From DAIDHZ01 sp965370365 (GTDB taxonomy: Bacteria > Chlamydiota > Chlamydiia > Chlamydiales > SM23-39), in assembly GCA_965370365.1 (NCBI GenBank), contig CBDUSP010000007.1:1-45186 (forward strand): a stretch of DNA of 45,186 nucleotides, written 5' to 3'. Under the pieces are notes generated by a model. That model was given only the letters and a program-made list of their open reading frames with translations. It was not told the DNA's origin and searched no databases. The position numbers were made by a program, and so were the translations under genes. Below, piece after piece: positions 24,063 to 32,727 of the stretch. The first letter of the stretch is position 1. Each line of letters begins with the position of its first letter.

Positions 24063-25523
24063 TCAAGATCTCTTTGCGGCGTGAGAGCTGAAGAAGGAGG
24101 GAGTTCCGAGGGGGTCGCCGCTGGTTTTGGCCCCAGTTAAAAACTTTGGGCGCGGGTGTTGTGCTTTTTTTTCTTGTCGATCATTGATGGCTTTCTGCAT
24201 GGTCTCGATTTTTTCCATCCGCGCACCTAACTCCAGTTCTCTTTGTAAGTAGGTCTGTTCCTGCTTCAGCTTATCCGTTTCTTTCTGAGATAGGGCTTCC
24301 TTCAACTGGTTCCTGAGCTCCTTCACTTGGAGTTCAAGATCAGTAATTTTGCTAGCCTGACTCTGACTGCTCTCGAGCTGTCTTTGATCAGTCGAATCGA
24401 GATCTTTCCTGATAGATTTTAGCTGATCTGCCCAACTATTATGCTGTTGTCTTATTATGCCGAGCATGGATTCGCGGTTTGTCTGATCCTCTCTCAGACG
24501 ATCAGACAAATTATGATAATTGGTGCGGATATCTTCTATGTTGCGTCCATGAGCAACAAGAGTCGCATCGATGTACGTCTGCCGCGTCTGTGTAAGCGAA
24601 ACAGACCTCAATGCCTGCTGCTCTAAGCCATCTACCTGGCTTGATAATTTATCCACCTGTGTATGCTGCGCAGCCATAGCTGTCTTGCTCGCACTGAATT
24701 GCCTGTTCAGAATCTCTAGATTTTGTCCAAGCTGTAAGCTTATCTGCTCGCGATCCTGTTCTTGCTCTTCCCATAAGGTGTTGGAACTCTCCACTGTCTG
24801 GCGAAGCTGGAAATGTTCCTTCTTGAGCGTCTCCATAGCCTGTAAAATTTGCGTTGCTGTCTCTTTTTGACGATCACTATAATTGAGGAGTCTATTTGAG
24901 AACTTGTCATGCTGTTGTATGATGTCTTGATGCTGTGCGTCTAAAGCAGTCTGCCGAGCCTGTACTGTTTCTATCTTCTTCTGCTGATTCACGATGGCTT
25001 TTGAGACTAGGTCCAGTGTCTCTTCCTCTCTCTTTTTTGTCGTCTTCTCCAGATTGTCGATAGCACTTCTGATTAGGTTCTGTACACGGATCTCTTTATC
25101 TACGACAGTAGACGTGTGTTCGTTGACAGTAACTTCGAAGGTGTTGGCAAGCGATCTGATCTTACTCATAATCTCATGAAGGGGAAAAGCGATTGGATTG
25201 CCACCTTCTTTATCGGAATAGGTAATCTGAGACGAGTTCTTTATTACGGTATCTACTTCTCTCGACAGAGCCTTTACTTGTTGGTCCAATGTTTCCTTAT
25301 CGTAAATCTGAGTGACCTGCTGTGCTTGTGAAGATGCTGCAGTACTTGGCTTAGGTGTTCCTTCTTGTGGATGGGAGGAAATCCCCGCTCTTCCTGCGTT
25401 TGGAGATTCGGGGCGGACAGCAGAGGTAGTTTGTTTCAGATCATCCTTCGGCAGTCCTCCCGGCTGTGTAGGAGGATGTGATGCAAGACTGCTAGTAGAT
25501 GGGCTGCGTATAATGGAAGACAT
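24063..25523 (-). CDS. Long coiled-coil protein, candidate effector or structural protein
   Basis: 486 residues. Residues 1-75 are disordered-looking (Ser, Pro, Thr, Gly rich). From about 75 to 440 the sequence is almost continuous coiled coil with many Gln, Lys and Glu (for example QTALDAQHQDIIQQHDKFSN, DKLSSQVDGLEQQALRSVS, SKITDLELQVKELRNQLKEA). The short tail is polar and basic. There is no signal peptide or membrane segment. Related coiled-coil proteins of chlamydiae include type III secreted effectors and inclusion proteins, and a disordered Ser-rich N-terminus would suit a type III signal, but that is inference. TATAAT on the complement at about 25596-25601 may be part of its promoter. 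Confidence 0.65.
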   Translation of the reverse strand: MSSIIRSPSTSSLASHPPTQPGGLPKDDLKQTTSAVRPESPNAGRAGISSHPQEGTPKPSTAASSQAQQVTQIYDKETLDQQVKALSREVDTVIKNSSQITYSDKEGGNPIAFPLHEIMSKIRSLANTFEVTVNEHTSTVVDKEIRVQNLIRSAIDNLEKTTKKREEETLDLVSKAIVNQQKKIETVQARQTALDAQHQDIIQQHDKFSNRLLNYSDRQKETATQILQAMETLKKEHFQLRQTVESSNTLWEEQEQDREQISLQLGQNLEILNRQFSASKTAMAAQHTQVDKLSSQVDGLEQQALRSVSLTQTRQTYIDATLVAHGRNIEDIRTNYHNLSDRLREDQTNRESMLGIIRQQHNSWADQLKSIRKDLDSTDQRQLESSQSQASKITDLELQVKELRNQLKEALSQKETDKLKQEQTYLQRELELGARMEKIETMQKAINDRQEKKAQHPRPKFLTGAKTSGDPLGTPSFFSSHAAKRS

Positions 25524-25560
25524 CTTACTTTCCGCGTTTTTAGTTGATTTGGGTATAACT

Positions 25561-25847
25561 TAGCCAGGAACAGAACTCTTTCCTCAGTTCATAATTATAC
25601 TGCCAATGTTCTTAATAATATTATCAAATCTGGTGTCTTGTGTCAACTTATAAATTAATGTTGTAAGTTGTTTATAATAAAACCATTGTTTTGGTAATGC
25701 CTATGTACCAGACAAACATTTCACACGTGGATCCAAGTTGTTGGTTTGCAGTGACTTAAGGGTTTGGCGTGAATTCCTGATAAAGCAGTGAGTTAAGTCT
25801 CTCCTTACGCATTCAGCTTTTCTTTGAACAATTGGAGCTTCTCATTA
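25561..25847. other. AT-rich intergenic stretch with a repeat remnant
   Basis: No reading frame or RNA gene is recognised here. The left part (25590-25720) is AT rich with several TATAAT-like words on both strands. The right part contains a degenerate type A end at about 25760-25806. Confidence 0.5.
25760..25806. repeat. Degenerate type A palindrome end
   Basis: GGTTTGGCGTGAATTCCTGA followed by TAAAGCAGTGAGTTAAGTCTCTCCT aligns to the right end of the intact copies (TTTTTGGCGCGAATCCCCGG then CAAAGCAATTAATCAGTGTCTCCT) with scattered mismatches and one insertion. It has the same orientation as the intact copy that starts 42 bases further on. Confidence 0.55.
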
Positions 25848-26010
25848 AGGAGCCACTGATCAATTCATTCGCCAGCTATTCGACCAAAATTCACCGAAAA
25901 AGATAATTTTCAACCTCCATTAACTCACTCGAGTTAATTGCGGTCTCCAAATTAACTTTTTCGGCGTTTTTGGCGCGAATCCCCGGCAAAGCAATTAATC
26001 AGTGTCTCCT
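25848..26010. repeat. Palindromic element type A, copy 3, overlapping the end of dnaE
   Basis: From AGGAGCCACTGATCAATTC (25848) to ...GCAATTAATCAGTGTCTCCT (26010), 163 bp, with CTCGAG near the centre, in the same orientation as copy 2. Its right 59 bases encode the last 18 residues and the stop codon of dnaE. Confidence 0.9.
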
Positions 26011-29000
26011 CAAACGCCTGATCCGCTTTCACTCCCCAAGGATCTCCAATGGAAAGCGTCCCTAAGCGCTTCTTACCACTGACAAACTGAATTTCAAGCG
26101 TAGATTTTCCGGGATGCTCTCTCAAGAACTTTTTGAGAACAAGAATTTCACTCATGGGCGTTTTGTCTGCATCAATCTGTAGAGTCATATGTTTGACTTC
26201 TTCTTTTTCTTGGACCACTTTTTCCTTCTTCCATTTCGGTTCCCCTGCTTTTGCTTGCATTTTGAACTTATCGTAGAGCGCGTCGCACTCTTGGATCTTG
26301 CTTCCATCCATTAAAGCGATATCTTCCAAGTATCTGCAAGAAAGACTTAAGCGCCCCTCTCTTTTCTCTGTTTGAAGAAGCGCAAATACGATTTGATTTT
26401 CTAAGATGAGTGCCGCCTTCTCTTCGAACATTGCATTCCAAATGGGCAGCTCAAACTTTTCATTCCAATCACTAATTGTTAGGATCGCAAATTTCTTCTG
26501 GGTCTTCGATGAAACTTTTACTTGGACAGTATCGATAATAAATACAGCGCGCACAACCGAATTTTCTGGAACTTTTTCAAACTCATTTAGAGGAACGCAA
26601 AAGAGCTTTTTGACCGTGTCTTTATATGCGTCCATTGGGTGACCGGTTAAGTAAAACCCTAAAAGCTCTTTCTCTCTTCGTAAGATATGATCTTTAGAAG
26701 AGGGAATTGGAACATCTGGTGGTTCTGCAAAGGGTTTTTTATCCTCTTCAAGCAGCGAAAAGAGATTTAGCACTCCAAGGGATTCTTCTTTTTGATCCAA
26801 GCTTGCACGCGCGACCATTGGCTCAAGGCTCAATCGCATTGCATCTCTACTCCAAGTGGTAAAATCAAAGCACCCGGCTTCGATCAAAAGCTCGATCTGC
26901 CTCTTGCCGATCCGTTTTTTTTCTGTTCTCTCGATAAAGTTGTAGAGAGATTCAAAGTTCCCTTTTTGGGCGCGCTCTTCTAAAATTGCTTCGACGATAT
27001 TGCTTCCCACTCCCTTAATTCCAGAAAGAGCAAAACGGATCCCTGCAGGGCTTGAGGAAAACGCACTTCCCGCCTCATTGATATCAGGCGGAAGGGAAAC
27101 AATCCCCATGACTTGAGCCTCGCCGATAAATTTGGAAACCTTTGCTGTATCGTCACGATCGCATGTCATAAGCGCCGCCATCCACTCTTTAGGATGGTGC
27201 GCTTTAAAGTAGGCTGTTGCATAGGAAAGGTAGGCGTAAGCAGCTGCATGAGACTTGTTAAATCCGTATGATGCAAATTTTTCGATTTTATCGAAAATTC
27301 TTCCGGCCGATTCTGCGGTAATCTCATTTTTTGCAGCGCCATGGATGAACTTTTCACGCTGTTTTGCCATCTCTTCTCGATCTTTTTTCCCCATGGCTCT
27401 GCGAAGAACATCCCCTTCTCCAAGAGAGTATCCAGCAAGTGCGCTTGCAATTTGCATCACCTGCTCTTGGTAGACCATAACGCCGTAGGTCTCTGACAAA
27501 ATATCTTTCATCAGAGGATGATCGATTTCAATCGGCTCTTTCCCATGTTTTCGGTTGATATACGAGGGGATCATGTCCATTGGACCTGGTCGAAAGAGAG
27601 CAACAACCGCAATGATCTCTTCGAAAAAATCGATATGCAACTGCTTTGCAAGATCTGCCATCCCCCCCGTTTCGATCTGGAAGACACCGAGCGTTTTACT
27701 TGTGTTGAGAAGATCAAATGTTTTTCGATCATCTAAAGGAAGAGCGCTCCAATCAACTCTCTTTCCTGTATTTTTCTCGACTTCATCAGAGCATAACTGC
27801 AAAGACGTGAGCGTTTTAAGCCCAAGAAAGTCGATTTTAAGCATGCCGACGCTTTCAACAGGCTTCATTGCATACTGCGTAACCACCATATCAGAGTCTT
27901 TTGCGGTACAAACAGGGATGTGCTCTGTGATTGCACTTGCAGAAATAATCAGGCCCGCTGCGTGCGTGCTCGTATTGCGGATCGAGCCTTCAGCTTTTTT
28001 GGCCATTTCAAGGACTCTTCGAGCCTCATCATCGCTACTCATGAGCTGTTTTAGCTCGGGATCGATCTCGAAGGCTTTTTCAAGCGTCATGCCAGGATCT
28101 TCAGGAACAAGCGAAGCTATTTTGTTCACCTTCGCGAGCGGCACATTTAAAACGCGGCCGACATCGCGGATCGCCATCTTTGCTTTCATCGTTCCAAAAG
28201 TGATGATCTGCGCAACTTTGTCTTTGCCATATTTTTCAATGACATAGTTGATTACGTCTTCTCTCCTGTTCATGCAGATGTCGACGTCGATATCGGGATA
28301 GGATACGCGTTCTGGGTTGATGAACCTCTCAAAGAAGAGATCAAAGCGTAAAGGCTCGATGTCGGTAATGCCTGTAAGATACGCAACAATCGATCCTGCA
28401 GCAGATCCCCTTCCAGGACCTACCGGGATTTTTCTTTTCTTTGCCCAGTCGATAAAGTCGAAGACAATGAGCATGTAGTCGATCATCTCTTTTTTGCTAA
28501 GGAGTTTAAACTCATACTCGAAGCGCTCATGCACAACCTTCATGGGGTCTTTGCCAGGGTATTTTTTTTGAACCTCAGCAAGGTGTGTTGGCGTATATTT
28601 CGTTTCAATATTTTTTAGGCAAAGATCGTAGAGATACTGCTCTGCAGCTTTGACTCTCTCTTCTCTTGTAAACTCTTTACCAATCAGAGAGGGTGGAATA
28701 AATACTGGATAGTGCGTTGTCTTAAAGTCGAGATCGCAAGTACATTTTTCAGCGATTTTTACGCTCTCACTAACGGCTTCTGGAAGATCGGCAAAAAGGA
28801 CGCTTATCTCCTCTGGCGTCTTGAAAAAATACTGATGCGTTGGCGCTGTATCTCTTTTTGGGTTGGGAACCCTGTTTTTGGGGTTGCCCATCGAGTCTCT
28901 TTCCCATGTCTCGACAGGTTCTCCTGATTGGACATTGAGCAAAACCTCGTGTGCTGCCCAATCTTCTTTATCAAGATAGTGGATCTCATTTGTTGCAACT

Positions 29001-29650
29001 AAAGGAATGCCAAATTCTTTAGATAGGGAAATAAATCTCTCTTCAACGAGTTTTTGATCGCGGACAAAATCGCGCGCTCTTTGAACAAGCCACCCTTCTG
29101 TCCCCATCTCCTCTTCGTTGAGAGGATGCCGTTGTATCTCAAGATAAAAATCCTCTCTAAAAAGGGAGTGATACCATTTGAGTTCTTCTACAACATCTGT
29201 GCCTTGGAGGAGTTTGTATCCAAGCGGGCTATTTACACCCCCGACAAGACAGATAAGCCCCTCTCTATGTTTCTCAAGGACCTCTTTATCGATGCGTGGT
29301 TGATAATAGAATCCTTCTAAAAAACCAAGGGAGCTAAGCTTGCAAAGATTACGATAGCCGGTCTCATTCTTTGCGAGTAAGACAATGGGAAAGCCGTTTC
29401 TAGAACCGTAGATCTTTTTCTTCTCGAGGCGGGAATTCGGAGCCATCCAAATTTTGCAGCCAAAGATGGCTTTTACGCCATTGGTCTTACATGCCTTATA
29501 AAAGTCGACAGCGCCATAGAGATTGCCTTGATCTGTGACCGCAATGGCCGGGATGTTTAGTTCTTTTGCACGTTTTGCAAGCGCTGCAACAGATGCGGTT
29601 GAGTCAAGAATAGAAAACTGAGAATGAACATTTAGCGGAACCCAAGTCAT
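25952..29650 (-). CDS. dnaE: DNA polymerase III alpha subunit
   Basis: About 1232 residues from ATG 29650 (MTWVPLNVHSQFS); ATG 29659 is an alternative. Domains in order: the PHP domain (LNVHSQFSILD, AVTDQGNLYGAVDFYKACK), the polymerase core with GPGRGSAAGSIVAYLTGITD and the catalytic aspartates in YPDIDVDIC (about 415-423), the fingers (PGPMDMIPSYINRKHG, YQEQVMQIA), helix-hairpin-helix regions, an OB-fold (VVRAVFIIDTVQVKV) and a C-terminal tail domain. It is the replicative polymerase of the DnaE1 group. The final residues (ETLINCFAGDSRQKRRKS) are encoded by a type A palindrome. dnaE-uhpC-hisS is the order seen in C. trachomatis (CT545-CT543). Confidence 0.97.
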   Translation of the reverse strand: MTWVPLNVHSQFSILDSTASVAALAKRAKELNIPAIAVTDQGNLYGAVDFYKACKTNGVKAIFGCKIWMAPNSRLEKKKIYGSRNGFPIVLLAKNETGYRNLCKLSSLGFLEGFYYQPRIDKEVLEKHREGLICLVGGVNSPLGYKLLQGTDVVEELKWYHSLFREDFYLEIQRHPLNEEEMGTEGWLVQRARDFVRDQKLVEERFISLSKEFGIPLVATNEIHYLDKEDWAAHEVLLNVQSGEPVETWERDSMGNPKNRVPNPKRDTAPTHQYFFKTPEEISVLFADLPEAVSESVKIAEKCTCDLDFKTTHYPVFIPPSLIGKEFTREERVKAAEQYLYDLCLKNIETKYTPTHLAEVQKKYPGKDPMKVVHERFEYEFKLLSKKEMIDYMLIVFDFIDWAKKRKIPVGPGRGSAAGSIVAYLTGITDIEPLRFDLFFERFINPERVSYPDIDVDICMNRREDVINYVIEKYGKDKVAQIITFGTMKAKMAIRDVGRVLNVPLAKVNKIASLVPEDPGMTLEKAFEIDPELKQLMSSDDEARRVLEMAKKAEGSIRNTSTHAAGLIISASAITEHIPVCTAKDSDMVVTQYAMKPVESVGMLKIDFLGLKTLTSLQLCSDEVEKNTGKRVDWSALPLDDRKTFDLLNTSKTLGVFQIETGGMADLAKQLHIDFFEEIIAVVALFRPGPMDMIPSYINRKHGKEPIEIDHPLMKDILSETYGVMVYQEQVMQIASALAGYSLGEGDVLRRAMGKKDREEMAKQREKFIHGAAKNEITAESAGRIFDKIEKFASYGFNKSHAAAYAYLSYATAYFKAHHPKEWMAALMTCDRDDTAKVSKFIGEAQVMGIVSLPPDINEAGSAFSSSPAGIRFALSGIKGVGSNIVEAILEERAQKGNFESLYNFIERTEKKRIGKRQIELLIEAGCFDFTTWSRDAMRLSLEPMVARASLDQKEESLGVLNLFSLLEEDKKPFAEPPDVPIPSSKDHILRREKELLGFYLTGHPMDAYKDTVKKLFCVPLNEFEKVPENSVVRAVFIIDTVQVKVSSKTQKKFAILTISDWNEKFELPIWNAMFEEKAALILENQIVFALLQTEKREGRLSLSCRYLEDIALMDGSKIQECDALYDKFKMQAKAGEPKWKKEKVVQEKEEVKHMTLQIDADKTPMSEILVLKKFLREHPGKSTLEIQFVSGKKRLGTLSIGDPWGVKADQAFEETLINCFAGDSRQKRRKS

Positions 29651-29684
29651 GAGCGTCATTCTATACGAAATCAGCTAAATAACG

Positions 29685-31031
29685 CTATGCTGTAGTCTGT
29701 GTTTTTTGCTCGCGTGTTTTAACAGACCAAAGCGGAAGAACAATCAGTGTGCCGAGAAGGGCACAGACAAAGAGCGTCACGATGTAGCTGTTCCAGCCAC
29801 TGAGCTTTACAAGGTATCCAAGAGGGGCACCAGCAGCTGCTGCTCCAAGATAGGCAAAGCAACCTGCAAATCCAGTCGCTGTTGCGGCTGCCTTCTTGTG
29901 GGAGAGCTCTGCAGCTGATAGGCCAATTAGCATTTGAGGGCCGAAGATGAAAAACCCAAAGAAAAAGAGGATGACAGCGTCGATAATTGGCCAGGGAAGG
30001 AGAACGGCTTTGAAAACACAAAGGACTCCAATAATTCCCGCGGTGAAGAGCGCGTTAATGGGATTGCGCTTTCCATTGAAAAAAAGATCCGATGCCCAGC
30101 CGGCTGCGAGCATTCCCAAAAAGCCCCCAATCTCAAACCAGCAAACGCAAAATCCGGCCTCGAGTGCAGTATAGCTTTTTGTCTCGATGAGATAGAGCAT
30201 ACTCCAGTCGTTGACAGCAGTCCGGATAATTCCATTGAAAAACTGCGCAAAGGCCAAAATCCAAATAAATTTATTTTTGAGAACGAACTCAAAAAGAATC
30301 TGTCTTGTGGTAAGACTCGTCTCTTCTGATGTATTTTTTTCTTTCGTGCTTGCGTAGTCGTCGCGGAATTTTTCAACAGGAGGAAGGCCAAGCGATTGGG
30401 GGGTGTCGCGCAGGCGGTTCATGATAAAAAAGCCCGATAGAATACAAAGGATTCCTGGAACGTACATCGCGGAGCGCCAGCCCCAGTTGTATGCGCAAGC
30501 AGCTGCCAAAATCGGAATTAAAGCTCCTCCGATATTATGCGAGGTGCTCCAAACACTCCACCATCGGCCCCTCTCAGACTGGGAATACCAGTGAGTTAAG
30601 AGCTTTGCGCATCCAGGCCATCCCCATCCTTGAAACCAGCCGTTTAGGCCCCAAAAGAGGGCAAAGGCCCATAGAGTCGAGGAGAGGCCAAAAAAGATGT
30701 TAAAAAGACCTGTTAGGATGAGTCCAACAGACATGAAGTAGCGAGGATTTGACTTGTCACCAAGAATCCCGCTTAAAAATTTACTTGCACCGTAGGAAAG
30801 ACTTAAAATACTGCCAAGAAGACCGAGTTCGAATTTACCGAGGCCCAGCTCTGTTTGAAGAGCAGGCATTGCGAAAGTAAAACTTTTTCTTGTGAAATAG
30901 TAGAGCGCATATCCGATATACATCGCGTAGAATGTTCGGATTCTCCAGTACTTATATCTTTTTTTTACAATATCGGTGTCTTGGATTTCAGGCGCGTGCG
31001 GAGCGGGTCTAAAAAAATTAAGAACACTCAC
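29685..31031 (-). CDS. uhpC: Hexose-phosphate/phosphate antiporter UhpC-like (OPA family, MFS)
   Basis: 448 residues from GTG 31031 (MSVLNFFRPAPHAPE), chosen because AGGAAG lies seven bases upstream and a promoter-like pair lies just before it. The longer frame reaches over the divergent hisS start. It has twelve membrane segments with OPA-family signatures: GYALYYFTRKSFTFAMP (TM1), LGLLGSILSLSYGASKF, GWFQGWGWPGCAKLLTHW and YLIETKSYTALEAGF. UhpC of Chlamydia imports host glucose-6-phosphate in exchange for phosphate; the length (about 455 in Chlamydia) agrees. In E. coli the homologue is a sensor, but there is no two-component gene beside it here, so transport is the likely role. Confidence 0.92.
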   Translation of the reverse strand: MSVLNFFRPAPHAPEIQDTDIVKKRYKYWRIRTFYAMYIGYALYYFTRKSFTFAMPALQTELGLGKFELGLLGSILSLSYGASKFLSGILGDKSNPRYFMSVGLILTGLFNIFFGLSSTLWAFALFWGLNGWFQGWGWPGCAKLLTHWYSQSERGRWWSVWSTSHNIGGALIPILAAACAYNWGWRSAMYVPGILCILSGFFIMNRLRDTPQSLGLPPVEKFRDDYASTKEKNTSEETSLTTRQILFEFVLKNKFIWILAFAQFFNGIIRTAVNDWSMLYLIETKSYTALEAGFCVCWFEIGGFLGMLAAGWASDLFFNGKRNPINALFTAGIIGVLCVFKAVLLPWPIIDAVILFFFGFFIFGPQMLIGLSAAELSHKKAAATATGFAGCFAYLGAAAAGAPLGYLVKLSGWNSYIVTLFVCALLGTLIVLPLWSVKTREQKTQTTA

Positions 31032-31058
31032 TATATTTCTTCCTGGTTTCTGCGTAGA

Positions 31059-31088
31059 AGCGTACTTAAGAAAAGACCCTAAAGTCAA
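31059..31088 (-). promoter_or_regulatory. Probable uhpC promoter
   Basis: On the complement, TTGACT (31083-31088) is 18 bases from TACGCT (31059-31064). Transcription from it would start about 20 bases before the GTG at 31031 and downstream of the other possible starts at 31100 and 31145, which supports the shorter protein. Confidence 0.5.
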
Positions 31089-31176
31089 CCCTTTTGTCAT
31101 TGAATTTATATACAAAAAAATTGATTTTTCTGGAAACACTTTCATTTCAATTTGAAGCGATATAAACTGTGTCTCC

Positions 31177-32454
31177 ATGGCAAAAATACAGAGTCCGAAA
31201 GGAACATTCGATATTCTTCCAAGTGGCGCAAAAGAAGATTGGCAGCTGTCTCATCTTTGGAGATGGGTTGAAAAAGTTTGTCATGAAATCGCAAGCGAAT
31301 ATGGATATTCAGAGATTCGTACGCCGATTTACGAAAAGACGGAGCTTTTTGATCGAGGTGTTGGAGAGTCTTCTGACATTGTGACAAAAGAAATGTTTAC
31401 TTTTGAGGATAAGGGAGGAAGAAAGATGTGCCTTCGCCCTGAAGGAACCTCATCAGTCATTCGTTCTTTAATTGAGAACAACCTTGTACAAAGCGGGTCT
31501 GTAAATAAATTATTTTACATCGCTCCGATGTTTCGCTATGAAAGGCCCCAGTCAGGAAGGTATCGCCAGCACCATCAGTTTGGCATTGAGGCAATTGGCG
31601 TTGCAGGTCCTGAAATGGATGCAGAAGTCATCGATCTTTTGTTTCAGTTTTATAAGAGACTTGGCATTCAAGGTCTAAGTGTAAATCTCAATACGGTTGG
31701 GGATAGTGAGTCACGCTCTGCTTTTCGAGCGGCCTTAATCGATTATTTACGTCCTTTTTTCGCAGACCTCTCTGCCGATAGTCAAGTGCGCTTTGAGAAA
31801 AATCCGTTGCGTATTTTGGATTCAAAAGATCCAAAAGATAAGGAGATTCTTGCGGAAGCGCCGTCTATTTTAAATCACTTAACACCCTCTGCAAAAGAAC
31901 ACTTTGAAGAACTTTGTAGATTGCTCGATCAGATAAAAATTCCCTACAAGGTCAATGACAAAATTGTGCGTGGTCTTGATTACTACAACAAGACAGTCTT
32001 TGAGTTTATGACCGATCACTTAGGCGCGCAAAACACAATTGGTGCGGGTGGGAGATACGATGGTCTTCTGAAAACATTTGGTGGTGTTGATTTACCAAGT
32101 GTTGGCTTTGGAACAGGTTTGGAGCGTGTTTTGCAAGTGCTTCTTGGACAAAAAGCATTGCTTCCTTGTAAAGCTGCTTTACAGATCTATTTCATTCCGA
32201 TGGGAGAAAAGGCGCGCGAAAAATGTTTTTCCTTGGCAAGTCTTTGTCGGCGTCACCATATTTCTGCAGACGTAGAATGGAATGCGAAGAAGATGCAGAC
32301 AGCGATGCAAAATGCAGTTAAATCGGGAGCTGCATATGCTGCAATCATTGGCAATGATGAGCTTGAAAAAGGCGTGTTACAAATTAAAGAGTTGAGCTCA
32401 AGAGAGCAAAAAGAAGTTCCTTTTGATGGAATTGTGGAGTTTTTTAAGAAATGA
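31177..32454 (+). CDS. hisS: Histidyl-tRNA synthetase
   Basis: 425 residues. It carries PKGTFDILP at the start, motif 1 around YGYSEIRTPIYEKTELF, LRPEGTSSVIRS, motif 2 with FRYERPQSGRYRQHHQFGIEAIG, the histidine-specific motifs RGLDYYNKTVFEF and GAGGRYDGL, motif 3 PSVGFGTGLERVLQVLL, and a C-terminal anticodon-binding domain. It charges tRNA-His in the cytoplasm. Divergent from uhpC with 145 bases between the starts. Its stop overlaps the start of the mini-FKBP gene (ATGA). Confidence 0.97.
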   Translation: MAKIQSPKGTFDILPSGAKEDWQLSHLWRWVEKVCHEIASEYGYSEIRTPIYEKTELFDRGVGESSDIVTKEMFTFEDKGGRKMCLRPEGTSSVIRSLIENNLVQSGSVNKLFYIAPMFRYERPQSGRYRQHHQFGIEAIGVAGPEMDAEVIDLLFQFYKRLGIQGLSVNLNTVGDSESRSAFRAALIDYLRPFFADLSADSQVRFEKNPLRILDSKDPKDKEILAEAPSILNHLTPSAKEHFEELCRLLDQIKIPYKVNDKIVRGLDYYNKTVFEFMTDHLGAQNTIGAGGRYDGLLKTFGGVDLPSVGFGTGLERVLQVLLGQKALLPCKAALQIYFIPMGEKAREKCFSLASLCRRHHISADVEWNAKKMQTAMQNAVKSGAAYAAIIGNDELEKGVLQIKELSSREQKEVPFDGIVEFFKK

Positions 32455-32723
32455 ACATTCTTCTCCTTATTGCAGCTGCTGTGCAGCAAGTTGAGATCTA
32501 TAGCAAGCCTCTTGTTCGATATAATGGGACAGAGGCGATTCTAGATTTAGATGAGACTTCCGTAGAATTAAGGCAGGGGCTTATCGGAATGAAGGAAGGC
32601 GAGGTTCGTATTATCTATATTCATTCTGAACCTGTAGAAGTTGAGCTTGTTAAGGCTGATGCCACATTTGAAACACATGCGGCATCAGCTAGAGAAGATG
32701 GGATTCCAAGAAACTTCTTTTAA
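32451..32723 (+). CDS. Miniature FKBP/Mip-like protein lacking the active-site flap
   Basis: 90 residues. A short hydrophobic N-terminus (MNILLLIAAAVQQ) may be a signal peptide. The rest reads like a FKBP-type prolyl isomerase with the middle removed. LVRYNGTEAILDLDETSVEL matches the first strands, QGLIGMKEGEVRIIYIHSEP matches the family's 'GL.GMk.GE.R.lyIHpdl', and then, instead of the usual 'YG......pnslLiF' loop, it goes straight to VEVELVKADATF, the last strand. Loss of the loop should remove prolyl isomerase activity. It is coupled to hisS by a four-base overlap. Chlamydiae have a full-length Mip elsewhere. It could be a degenerating gene or a repurposed fold; the frame is intact. Confidence 0.6.
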   Translation: MNILLLIAAAVQQVEIYSKPLVRYNGTEAILDLDETSVELRQGLIGMKEGEVRIIYIHSEPVEVELVKADATFETHAASAREDGIPRNFF

Positions 32724-32727
32724 AGAC

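Noticed and set aside
27555..28247. 230-residue plus-strand frame within dnaE
   Set aside because: It is antisense to conserved polymerase motifs and shows only codon-shadow composition.
29934..30329. Plus-strand frames opposite uhpC
   Set aside because: They lie opposite a conserved transporter gene and have no recognisable protein features.
31032..31178. Longer start for the UhpC-like antiporter
   Set aside because: It would overlap the divergent hisS start and lie upstream of the best promoter. The GTG at 31031 has a good ribosome binding site and gives the expected length.
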